Under the pieces are notes generated by a model that made no database searches, was not told where the DNA came from, and worked only from the letters and a program-made list of their open reading frames with translations. DNA of 7,875 bases from Actinomycetes bacterium (GTDB taxonomy: Bacteria > Actinomycetota > CALGFH01): NCBI GenBank assembly GCA_030146615.1, contig JASLBL010000109.1, positions 1 through 7,875 on the forward strand. Reading direction: 5' to 3'. Positions 1 through 6,348 of the stretch are shown in pieces; the stretch's first letter is position 1, and each line of letters opens with the position of its first letter. The translations under genes and the position numbers were made by a program.

Positions 1-1991
1 GCTCCTCGGCCAGGGCCAACATCCTGATGGGCGTCACCTCGGCCCGGGTCGGCCTCAAGGCGGCCTGCTCGCGGGCCGAGCGGCTGCTCGCCCGCTACGC
101 CGAGCCGCTCCTGGCCCTGCACGGCGCCGGCTGGCCGGCCCCGTTCCTCGACCTCGGCTGGCGGCGGCTGGTCGAGTCCTCCGGGCACGACTCGATCACC
201 GGCTGCGGCGCCGACGCGGTCGCCGACCACGTGGCCGTCCGGCTGTCGGAGGCCGCCCAGCTCGGGGCCGGCCTGGCCGAGCGGGCCGCCGCCGAGGTCG
301 CCGGCCGGGTCCCGCGCGGGGCGGTGGCGGTGCTCAACCCCTCCCCGTTCCCCCGGGCCGGCCTGGTCGACCTCGACCTGGCCGTCCCCGACGACTGGGA
401 CGAGGTCGCCCTGGAGCTGCCGGACGGGTGGCGGGCGGCCACCCAGGAGCTCGGCCGCCACCCCGCGCTCGTCCACACCGAGCGGCTGCCCGGGTCGCGG
501 CTGACCGAGCTGTTCCGCCGCGTCCACGGCCGCAACCTCTACAACCGGGTCCTCAACGGCGTCACCGCCGACCTGGGCGACGGCACCCACCGGCTCACCT
601 TCGAGGTCGACGACCATCCCGACCCGCCCCACCTCGACATGGACCAGCTGCGCCTGGAGGTCGAGACGGCCGCGGGCACGGCCCCCGACGAGCCGTGGGA
701 GGTCCGGGTCCTGGCCCCGCCGCGCCGACGGCTGCTGGCCCAGGTTCCGGTGCTGGCCCTCGGCTGGACGGCGGTCGTGGCCCGGCCGGGCCGGGGGGTG
801 CGGGCACCTCCGGTGGCCGGCCAGGAGGAGACGGCCGAGCCGGTGGTCGCCGGGCCGGGGCGGCTCGACAACGGGCTGGTCTCGGTCGAGGTCGCCGCCG
901 ACGGCACCCTCGACCTGCGTGCCGGCGAGGTCGTCCTGCGGGGGGTCGGGCGGCTGGCCGACGACGGCGACGCCGGCGACCTCTACAACTACGCCCCGCC
1001 GGACGGGGACCTGCTGGTCAGCGAGCCCGAGGGGGTCGCCGTGACCACCCTGGCCGCCGGGCCGGTCAGCGGCCGGCTGGCCGTCGAGCGGACCTACCGC
1101 TGGCCGCTCGGCCTCGACGCCGCCGGCAGCGCCCGCTCGGCCGGCCAGGCCGCCGTCCGCACCGTCACCCAGGTCGAGCTGCGGGCCGGCGAGCCGTTCG
1201 TGCGGCTCCGGGTCGAGCTCGACAACCCCTGCCGCGACCACCGCCTGCGCCTGCACGTGCCCGTGGCCGTCCCGGCCACCAGCTCCTTTGCCGAGGGCCA
1301 GTTCGCCGTGGTCGAGCGGGGCACCTCGGCCGAGGGCGGCCACGGCGAGGTGCCGCTGCCCACCTTCCCGGCCAGCGGCTTCGTCGACGCCGGCGGAGTG
1401 GCGGTCCTGCTCGACCAGGTGACCGAGTACGAGCTGGGCACCGACCCCCCGGAGCTGGCCCTCACCCTGCTCCGCTCCGTCGGCCAGATCAGCCGGGACG
1501 TCCACCGGTACCGGGACGAGCCGGCCGGGCCGCAGACTCCGACCCCGGGCGCCCAGTGCCTCGGCCCGGTCGCGGCCAGCCTGGCTGTCCTGCCGCACGC
1601 CGGCGCCTGGCACGAGGACGGGGTCCTCACCCAGATGGAGTGCTTCCGCCACGACCTGCTGACCGCCCCCGGCAGCCGGCCCCGGGACTCATCGGGGGAG
1701 GACCTGGCGACGCCGCCGCCGGCAACCGGGCTGGCGCTCGAGGGGGAGGGGGTGACCCTGTCGGCGCTGCGGCGGCGGGGCGACTGGCTGGAGCTGCGCC
1801 TGGCCGTCCAGCACCCGGCCCCGGCCACCGCGACCATCACCGTCCCTCGGCTGGTCGCGGCCCGGGAGGCCGACCTGCTCGGCCGGCCCGGGGCCGACCT
1901 GCCGGTGGCCGATGACACCCTCCGGCTGGAGCTGGCCGCCTGGGAGATCCGCACCGTCCAGCTCCAGCTCGCACACGAGGAGCGCCCATGA
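1..1991 (+). CDS. GH38 alpha-mannosidase, C-terminal part (5' end outside the window)
   Basis: Hydrolyses terminal alpha-mannosyl residues; GH38 enzymes use a catalytic Asp and a bound zinc. The frame is open to the left edge (first full codon at 3), so the in-frame ATG at 27 is internal, and 662 codons are visible. The segment NILMGVTSARVGLK matches the end of the GH38 catalytic domain and the start of the helical middle domain. The motif GHDSITG follows; its His (codon 186-188) aligns with the fourth zinc ligand of the family. Beta-sandwich C-terminal signatures follow: VAVLNPSPFPRAG, LDNGLVSVEVAADGTL, GDAGDLYNY, VRLRVELDNPCRDHRLRLHV, LALTLLRSVGQISR, PGAQCLGP and a final WEIRTVQL strand. 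The catalytic Asp and the other zinc ligands lie upstream and cannot be checked. The stop overlaps the next gene's ATG. The family is secure; the natural substrate is unknown. Confidence 0.9.
   Translation, partial: SSARANILMGVTSARVGLKAACSRAERLLARYAEPLLALHGAGWPAPFLDLGWRRLVESSGHDSITGCGADAVADHVAVRLSEAAQLGAGLAERAAAEVAGRVPRGAVAVLNPSPFPRAGLVDLDLAVPDDWDEVALELPDGWRAATQELGRHPALVHTERLPGSRLTELFRRVHGRNLYNRVLNGVTADLGDGTHRLTFEVDDHPDPPHLDMDQLRLEVETAAGTAPDEPWEVRVLAPPRRRLLAQVPVLALGWTAVVARPGRGVRAPPVAGQEETAEPVVAGPGRLDNGLVSVEVAADGTLDLRAGEVVLRGVGRLADDGDAGDLYNYAPPDGDLLVSEPEGVAVTTLAAGPVSGRLAVERTYRWPLGLDAAGSARSAGQAAVRTVTQVELRAGEPFVRLRVELDNPCRDHRLRLHVPVAVPATSSFAEGQFAVVERGTSAEGGHGEVPLPTFPASGFVDAGGVAVLLDQVTEYELGTDPPELALTLLRSVGQISRDVHRYRDEPAGPQTPTPGAQCLGPVAASLAVLPHAGAWHEDGVLTQMECFRHDLLTAPGSRPRDSSGEDLATPPPATGLALEGEGVTLSALRRRGDWLELRLAVQHPAPATATITVPRLVAAREADLLGRPGADLPVADDTLRLELAAWEIRTVQLQLAHEERP
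1977..1982 (+). promoter_or_regulatory. Ribosome binding site of the GH1 gene
   Basis: GAGGAG lies 5 nt before the ATG at 1988, inside the last codons of the mannosidase gene. With the ATGA overlap it fixes the GH1 start and suggests translational coupling between the two genes. Confidence 0.75.
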
Positions 1992-3364
1992 GCCAGGGAA
2001 CCTTCCAGCCCACCCCCGCCACCGGGCCGTTCCCGGCCGGGTTTCTGTGGGGGGCCGCCACCGCCGCCTACCAGATCGAGGGGGCGGCCGCCGAGGGAGG
2101 CCGCGGGCCCTCGATCTGGGACACCTTCTGCGCCACCCCGGGGCGGGTCTACCGGGGCGACACCGGCGAGATCGCCTGCGACCACTACCACCGCTGGCCC
2201 GAGGACCTCGACCTGATCGCCTGGCTCGGTCTGGGCGCCTACCGGCTGTCGCTGTCGTGGTCGCGCCTCCAGCCCACCGGCCGGGGCCCGCTCAACCCGG
2301 TCGCGGTCGGGTTCTACCGGGAGCTGCTCCAGGGCCTCCACGACCGTGGCGTCCGCCCGTTCGTCACCCTCTACCACTGGGACATGCCCCAGGCCCTGGA
2401 GGACGAGGGCGGCTGGCCGGCCCGGGAGGTGGCGTTGCGCTTCGGCGAGTACGCCGGTCTGGTCGCCGCCGCCCTCGGCGACCTGGCCGCCGACTGGATC
2501 ACCATCAACGAGGCCTGGGTGGCCGCCTTCCTGGGCTACGGCACCGGCGAGCACGCCCCCGGGCGCAACGACCGGGTTGCCGCCCTCCGGGCCGCCCACC
2601 ACCTGAACCTGGCCCACGGCCTGGCCGTCCAGGCGCTCCGGGCCGCCGGCCCCTCCCGGGTCGGGACCACCGTGCTGGTGGCCGACGTGGCCGCGGCCAG
2701 CGACCGCGAGGAGGACGTGGCCGCCGCCCGCCGCGTCGACGGCGAAGCCAACCGGCTGTTCCTGGACCCGCTGTTCCGCGGCGGCTACCCCTCCGACATG
2801 CTGGAGCACTACGCCCCCACCGGGGCCTTCGAGGCCGTGCGGGACGGCGACCTGGCCGTCATCCAGTCGCCCATGGACCACCTGGGCATCAACCACTACC
2901 ACCACACCGTGGTCGCGGCCGACCCCGGCGACCCGCAGCTGGGCGCCCGCCGCCTGCCGCCCGAGGAGCCGACGACCTCGTTCGGGTGGGGCATCACCCC
3001 CGACGCGCTCCGCCGGGTGCTGGTCCGGGTCGCCACCGACTACACCGACATGCCCGTGTACATCACCGAGAACGGGGCCTGCTTCGACGACTACGTCGAC
3101 CCCGAAGGCCGGGTCAACGACGTCGAGCGGGTCGACTACCTGGCCGGCTACTTCGGCGCCGCCGCCAAGGCGATCGCCGAGGGCGTCGACCTGCGCGGCT
3201 ACTTCGTCTGGTCGCTGCTGGACAACTTCGAGTGGGCCAAGGGCTACTCCAGGCGGTTCGGGCTGGTCTTCGTGGAGTACGGCAGCCAGCGGCGCATCCC
3301 CAAGGCCAGCGCCCACTGGCTGCGGGGGCGCCTGGGCGCCGGGGCTGTCACGGAGCCGGGCTAG
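1988..3364 (+). CDS. GH1 family beta-glucosidase / beta-glycosidase
   Basis: Retaining beta-glycosidase of 458 residues, the usual GH1 length, with a single (beta/alpha)8 barrel and no signal peptide, so probably cytosolic. The N-terminal GH1 signature is at about 18-48 (FLWGAATAAYQIEG). Visible sugar-site residues are Q29, H130-W131 in LYHWDMP, N174 and acid/base E175 in TINEAW, Y304 in INHY, nucleophile E361 in VYITENG, and E415-W416 in NFEW. The E-W pair fits non-phosphorylated substrates; 6-phospho-beta-glycosidases carry a different loop here. Oddities are Ala176 where nearly all family members have Pro after the acid/base Glu, and His303 where Tyr is usual. The ATG at 1988 is fixed by a good GAGGAG site. 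It sits between a GH38 gene and a propeller gene, which suggests use of mixed oligosaccharides. Glucosidase, galactosidase, fucosidase or mannosidase activity cannot be separated by eye. Confidence 0.95.
   Translation: MSQGTFQPTPATGPFPAGFLWGAATAAYQIEGAAAEGGRGPSIWDTFCATPGRVYRGDTGEIACDHYHRWPEDLDLIAWLGLGAYRLSLSWSRLQPTGRGPLNPVAVGFYRELLQGLHDRGVRPFVTLYHWDMPQALEDEGGWPAREVALRFGEYAGLVAAALGDLAADWITINEAWVAAFLGYGTGEHAPGRNDRVAALRAAHHLNLAHGLAVQALRAAGPSRVGTTVLVADVAAASDREEDVAAARRVDGEANRLFLDPLFRGGYPSDMLEHYAPTGAFEAVRDGDLAVIQSPMDHLGINHYHHTVVAADPGDPQLGARRLPPEEPTTSFGWGITPDALRRVLVRVATDYTDMPVYITENGACFDDYVDPEGRVNDVERVDYLAGYFGAAAKAIAEGVDLRGYFVWSLLDNFEWAKGYSRRFGLVFVEYGSQRRIPKASAHWLRGRLGAGAVTEPG
3352..3355 (+). promoter_or_regulatory. 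Probable ribosome binding site of the propeller gene
   Basis: GGAG lies 10 nt before the ATG at 3366 and 19 nt before the alternative in-frame ATG at 3375. This favours the first start, though the spacing is on the long side. It sits within the last codons of the GH1 gene. Confidence 0.45.
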
Positions 3365-3365
3365 C

Positions 3366-4265
3366 ATGCCGCCCATGACCGGCGTCCCACTTCCTGGCAC
3401 CGGCCGGGCCGCGGTCGCGGTGCCGACCCCGGGGGCGGGGCCGGGCCACTGGGTCGGGGCCCCCAGCGCCGCCCTCGACCGCGACGGGAGCTTCGTCGTC
3501 GCCTACCGGGTCCGGGTGACCGACCAGCGGGGCGCGGCCACGGTGGTCGCCCGGTCGGAGGACGGCGAGCGGCTGACCACGGTGGCCGTCCTCGACAAGG
3601 CCCGCTTCGGCGCCATGTCGATGGAGCGGCCGGCGCTGGTCCGCACCGAGACGGGCCGCTGGCGCCTGTACGTCTGCTCGGCCACCCCACAGAGCAAGCA
3701 CTGGTGGATCGACGTGCTCGAGGCCGACGACCCGGCCGGGCTGGCCGACGCCGAGGCCCGGACGGTCTTCCCCGGCGACGACCGCACCGGCGTCAAGGAC
3801 CCGGTGATCCGCCTGCGCGACGGCCGCTGGCACGCCTGGATCTGCTGCCACCCCCTCGACGTGCCGGGCGAGGAGGACCGCATGACCACCGCCTATGCGA
3901 CCAGCGAGGACGGCCTGGTCTGGGACTGGCACGGCACCGCCCTGGCTCCCCGGCCCGGGACCTGGGACGCCCGCGGGACCAGGGTCACCGCCGTCCTCCC
4001 CGACGGCCGGGCCACCTACGACGGCCGCGCTTCCAAGGAGGAGAACTTCTCCGAGCGGACCGGCCTGGCCCGCCCCGGCGGACGGCCCGGCGGGCTCGTC
4101 CAGGACGGCGACGAGCCCGTCTCGGACGTCCGCTACCTGGACGTCGTGCCCCTCGGCGACGGCGGCTACCGCCTGTGGTACGAAGCCCCGCTCCCCGACG
4201 AGAGCCACGAGCTGCGCACCGAGCTGGTCCCGGCCAGCCGTACCGCTGACCCGTCCTCTGCCTGA
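3366..4265 (+). CDS. Putative five-bladed beta-propeller protein, glycoside hydrolase-like (GH43/GH32/GH130 type)
   Basis: 299 residues with no signal peptide or membrane segment; not recognised as a named enzyme. The protein shows about five repeats of a blade pattern, a small/acidic start followed by xDG(S/R/Y)(F/W)xxxY: residues 31-50 (GAPSAALDRDGSFVVAYRVR), 86-105 (ERPALVRTETGRWRLYVCSA), 143-160 (VKDPVIRLRDGRWHAWIC), about 199-219 (TWDARGTRVTAVLPDGRATY) and 255-273 (VRYLDVVPLGDGGYRLWYE). Blade 3 opens with KDPVIR, reminiscent of the conserved Asp-Pro in GH43/32/130 propellers. TSEDGLVWDW (179-188) resembles the S-x-DGxxW strand common in these folds. A charged loop, DGRASKEENFSERTG (219-233), looks like a family-specific motif. 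It starts 1 nt after the GH1 stop, so is very likely the same transcript. Hydrolase, phosphorylase or sugar-binding roles all remain possible. A start at 3375 (three residues shorter) cannot be excluded. Confidence 0.6.
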   Translation: MPPMTGVPLPGTGRAAVAVPTPGAGPGHWVGAPSAALDRDGSFVVAYRVRVTDQRGAATVVARSEDGERLTTVAVLDKARFGAMSMERPALVRTETGRWRLYVCSATPQSKHWWIDVLEADDPAGLADAEARTVFPGDDRTGVKDPVIRLRDGRWHAWICCHPLDVPGEEDRMTTAYATSEDGLVWDWHGTALAPRPGTWDARGTRVTAVLPDGRATYDGRASKEENFSERTGLARPGGRPGGLVQDGDEPVSDVRYLDVVPLGDGGYRLWYEAPLPDESHELRTELVPASRTADPSSA

Positions 4266-4276
4266 ACTGAGGGTTG
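4266..4276. other. Convergent junction between the sugar cassette and the obg block
   Basis: Only 11 nt separate the stop of the propeller gene (TGA 4263-4265) from the stop of obg (TGA on the minus strand, 4277-4279). There is no room for a terminator of its own and no T-rich tract on either strand. The two transcripts therefore probably overlap at their 3' ends or rely on Rho. Confidence 0.8.
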
Positions 4277-5605
4277 TCAGCCGCCGGGGCGGCGGCCGCG
4301 CCCCCGGCCCGGGCCGCGGGCGTCGGCCAGGGGGTCGGGGGTGAACTCGAAGGCGGCCCCGCCGACCAGGACCTCGTCGCCGGGGGCGGCGCCGGCCCCG
4401 GCCAGGAGGTCGTCGACCCCGGCCCGGCGCAGGCGGCGCTGGAGGTAGGCGACCGCCTGGGGGTTGTCGAGGTCGGTCATGGCCACCCAGCGCTCGGGCC
4501 GGTCGCCGTGGACCCGGAACCCGGAGCCCTCCCTGGTCACCGAGATCGGCACCTCGGGGTCGGCGGCGACGGTGGCCGGCGGGGCCCCGGCGGGGACCGG
4601 CCGGGCCGCCCTGGCCAGGGCGACCTCGGTCCCGAGGGCGTACAGGAACGGGTCGATGCCCTCGCCGGTGGCGGCCGAGACGGCGAAGAACGGCAGGCCG
4701 CGGCGCCTGGCCGCCGCCTCGGCCTCGGGGAGCCGGGCCCGGCCCTCGGGCAGGTCGGCCTTGTTGGCCACCACCATGGCCGGGCGGTCGGCCAGCTCGG
4801 GGTCGTAGGCGGCCAGCTCGGCCTCGAGGGCGGCCAGGTCGCTCTCGGGGTCGCGGCCCGGCTCCAGCGGGTACAGGTCGAGCACGTGGACCAGCACGGC
4901 CGAGCGGGTCACGTGGCGCAGGAACCGGTGGCCGAGGCCCTTGCCGGCGGCCGCCCCCGGGATCAGGCCGGGCACGTCGGCCAGGACGAAGTCGTGGTCG
5001 CCGGCCCGCACCACCCCGAGGACCGGCTCAAGGGTGGTGAACGGGTAGTCGGCCACCTTGGGCCGGGCGGCCGAGGCCCGGGCGACGATGCTGGACTTGC
5101 CGGCGTTGGGGAAGCCGACCAGGGCGGCGTCGGCTAGCGACCGCAGCTCGAGGGTGAGGCGGCGCTGGCGGCCGGGCGCGCCCTTCTCGTGGAAGCCGGC
5201 GACCCGGCGGCCGGGCCCCGACAGGGCGGCGTTGCCGCGGCCGCCTCGGCCGCCCCTGGCGGCCAGGAACCTTGCCCCGGGGCGGTCCAGGTCGGCCAGC
5301 AGCTCGCCGTCGGCATCGCGGACCAGGGTGCCGACCGGCACCGGCAGGACGCGGTCGGCGCCGTCGGCCCCCTTGCGGTTGCTGCCTTGGCCGTGGGCGC
5401 CCCGGCCGGCCCGCTGGTGGGGGTGGAAGTGGTACTCGACCAGGGTGCCGACGCCCGGGTCGGCGACCAGCACGACCTCGCCGCCGCGGCCGCCGTCACC
5501 GCCGTCGGGCCCGCCCCGCGGCTTGTACTTCTCGCGGTGGAACGAGGTCACGCCGTCGCCGCCGCGCCCGGCGGTCACCTCGATGGTGGTCTCGTCGACG
5601 AACAC
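4277..5605 (-). CDS. obg: Obg/CgtA GTPase, ribosome assembly and stress
   Basis: Essential GTPase that binds the 50S subunit late in assembly and responds to guanine nucleotide levels; in streptomycetes it is also linked to development. 442 residues in three domains. The glycine-rich Obg fold is at 1-158 (FVDETTIEVTAGRGGDG, KYKPRGGPDGGDGGRGG). The G domain is at about 159-330, with G1 GFPNAGKSS (164-172), switch I PFTTLEP (188-194), G3 DVPGL (210-214), G4 NKAD (281-284) and G5 SA (310-311). The C-terminal OCT domain is at about 350-425 (VTREGSGFRVHG, AFEFTPD). The last 12 residues form an Arg/Gly-rich tail. The start is GTG at 5605, chosen because MFVDE is the family's usual N-terminus; no clear Shine-Dalgarno sequence precedes it. 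It is the third gene downstream of the RNase E/G gene and 38 nt after rpmA. Confidence 0.97.
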   Translation of the reverse strand: MFVDETTIEVTAGRGGDGVTSFHREKYKPRGGPDGGDGGRGGEVVLVADPGVGTLVEYHFHPHQRAGRGAHGQGSNRKGADGADRVLPVPVGTLVRDADGELLADLDRPGARFLAARGGRGGRGNAALSGPGRRVAGFHEKGAPGRQRRLTLELRSLADAALVGFPNAGKSSIVARASAARPKVADYPFTTLEPVLGVVRAGDHDFVLADVPGLIPGAAAGKGLGHRFLRHVTRSAVLVHVLDLYPLEPGRDPESDLAALEAELAAYDPELADRPAMVVANKADLPEGRARLPEAEAAARRRGLPFFAVSAATGEGIDPFLYALGTEVALARAARPVPAGAPPATVAADPEVPISVTREGSGFRVHGDRPERWVAMTDLDNPQAVAYLQRRLRRAGVDDLLAGAGAAPGDEVLVGGAAFEFTPDPLADARGPGRGRGRRPGG

Positions 5606-5643
5606 GGCGAAATACCGGGAGTGGGACCCGGATGGTGGCCGGG
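5606..5643 (-). promoter_or_regulatory. rpmA-obg spacer with competing hairpins
   Basis: In mRNA orientation the spacer begins with CCCGG (5643-5639), then 7 nt, CCGGG (5631-5627), 7 nt, and CCCGG (5619-5615). The middle arm can pair with either outer arm, giving two mutually exclusive 5-bp all-GC hairpins with 7-nt loops. A short AU-richer stretch then leads into the GTG of obg without a recognisable Shine-Dalgarno sequence. The inverted repeats are seen directly; any control of obg translation or RNA processing is inference, and GC-rich spacers can form such pairs by chance. Confidence 0.35.
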
Positions 5644-5898
5644 CTAGGCGCCCGGGTCGATGCTGGCCAGCTTGCGGCCCCGGGCCGTGTGGTAGACGAC
5701 GGTGCCGTCGACCTTGGCGAACAGGGTGTCGTCGCCGCCGCGGCCGACCCCCTCGCCGGGGTGGATGCGGGTGCCACGCTGGCGGACCAGGATCGTGCCC
5801 GCGGTCACCAGCTGGCCGCCGTGACGCTTGACCCCGAGCCGCTTGGCGGCCGAGTCGCGGCCGTTGCGGCTGGAGGACGCGCCCTTCTTGTGGGCCAT
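5644..5898 (-). CDS. rpmA: 50S ribosomal protein L27 (bL27)
   Basis: 84 residues, the full family length. bL27 sits in the large subunit, and its flexible N-terminal tail reaches toward the peptidyl transferase centre. The N-terminus MAHKKGASSSRNGRDS and the core IRVQRGT-like segment (ILVRQRGTRIHPGEGVG) followed by DDTLFAKVDG identify it clearly. It starts directly at MAHKK, so it lacks the cleavable N-terminal extension that Firmicutes remove with the Prp protease. The ATG at 5898 follows the rplU stop by one nucleotide, which implies coupled translation of L21 and L27. The Lys/Arg-rich composition fits rRNA binding. Confidence 0.98.
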   Translation of the reverse strand: MAHKKGASSSRNGRDSAAKRLGVKRHGGQLVTAGTILVRQRGTRIHPGEGVGRGGDDTLFAKVDGTVVYHTARGRKLASIDPGA

Positions 5899-5899
5899 C

Positions 5900-6280
5900 T
5901 CAGCCTTCCTCTTCCTGCTTGTCCTGCTCCTGCTTGGCCTTGCTCGCCCGGGCCGCGCGCTTGCGGGTGCCGAGGTCGATGGTCTCGACCTTGAGCCGGG
6001 TCAGCGACTGGCGGTGGCCCATGGTGCGGCGCTGGCGGGACTTGTTCTTGTAGGTGAAGACGCGGATCTTCTTGCCCCGGTGCTGGTCGACCACGCTGGC
6101 CGTGACCTTGGCCTTGGCCAGGTCGGCGGCGGCCGAGGTCACGTTGCCGTCGTCGTCGACGACCAGCAGCGGCTCCAGCTCGAGGCTGGCCCCGTCGTCG
6201 CCGCCGAGCTTCTCGACGTCGATGAGGTCACCGACCTTCACCTTGTACTGCTTTCCGCCGGTCCGGATGACGGCGTACAC
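5900..6280 (-). CDS. rplU: 50S ribosomal protein L21 (bL21)
   Basis: 126 residues from the GTG at 6280; binds 23S rRNA in the large subunit. The N-terminus reads VYAVIRTGGKQYKVKVGD (the first V being the initiator), the classic bL21 start. The C-terminal signature FTYKNKSRQRRTMGHRQSLT contains the diagnostic GHRQ. The GTG at 6280 is preferred over an in-frame TTG at 6298 because GAAAGGA sits 9 nt upstream of the GTG and because family members begin at this Tyr-Ala-Val. The core ends around residue 105; a charged tail of about 20 residues follows (KAKQEQDKQEEEG at the end), longer than the usual 101-106 residue protein. It lies downstream of the RNase E/G gene and 1 nt upstream of rpmA. Confidence 0.97.
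   Translation of the reverse strand: MYAVIRTGGKQYKVKVGDLIDVEKLGGDDGASLELEPLLVVDDDGNVTSAAADLAKAKVTASVVDQHRGKKIRVFTYKNKSRQRRTMGHRQSLTRLKVETIDLGTRKRAARASKAKQEQDKQEEEG
5904..5910 (-). promoter_or_regulatory. Ribosome binding site of rpmA
   Basis: AGGAAGG on the minus strand lies 5 nt before the rpmA ATG. It is embedded in the Glu-rich last codons of rplU, so the acidic tail of L21 doubles as the next gene's ribosome binding site. Confidence 0.75.
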
Positions 6281-6348
6281 CTGGGATCGTCCTTTCAAGA
6301 TGGGGGCGACGTCAGGCGGGATCGCCGGAGCGCCGACCGCAAACAGTA
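6281..6348 (-). promoter_or_regulatory. rne-rplU spacer / rplU leader
   Basis: 68 nt between the RNase E/G stop and the rplU GTG. It ends with the rplU ribosome binding site. A weak -10-like TACTGT occurs at 6348-6343 on the minus strand, in one of the few AT-richer patches of the window, but no convincing -35 precedes it. rplU could be read from the upstream gene or from a promoter here. No strong terminator or recognisable ribosomal-protein leader fold was found by eye. Confidence 0.3.
6290..6296 (-). promoter_or_regulatory. Ribosome binding site of rplU
   Basis: GAAAGGA on the minus strand lies 9 nt before the GTG at 6280 and downstream of the in-frame TTG at 6298. It therefore decides in favour of the GTG start. 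Confidence 0.75.

Noticed and set aside
1912..3378. A 488-codon plus-strand frame overlapping the GH1 gene
   Set aside because: Arg/Pro/Gly-rich translation in a shifted frame of a gene that has intact GH1 catalytic motifs; a shadow frame.
1094..3400. A 768-codon open frame on the minus strand, antisense to the GH38 and GH1 genes
   Set aside because: Its translation is low-complexity (Gly/Val/Pro/Arg) with no domain signature. It mirrors the third-position GC bias of two well-supported genes. Such antisense frames are expected in very GC-rich DNA.
3348..4208. Minus-strand frame of 286 codons opposite the propeller gene
   Set aside because: No recognisable motif, while the plus-strand frame has repeated blade patterns and correct operon spacing.
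4223..4296. Candidate terminator hairpins (GCTGG/CCAGC at 4223-4238 and GCCGCC/GGCGGC at 4280-4296)
   Set aside because: Both lie inside coding sequence, have 5-6 bp stems and lack a U-tract on either strand; such stems are frequent by chance at this GC content.
4274..5137. Plus-strand frame of 287 codons opposite obg
   Set aside because: Gly/Val/Ala repeats typical of the antisense of a GC-rich gene; obg on the other strand is unambiguous.
6298..6298. TTG at 6298 as an alternative rplU start
   Set aside because: It lies upstream of the only good Shine-Dalgarno sequence and would add six residues before the conserved YAVIRTGGKQY start of bL21.
6343..6348. TACTGT as a -10 element for an rplU promoter
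   Set aside because: No acceptable -35 at 16-18 nt spacing; mentioned only as a possibility in the spacer entry.
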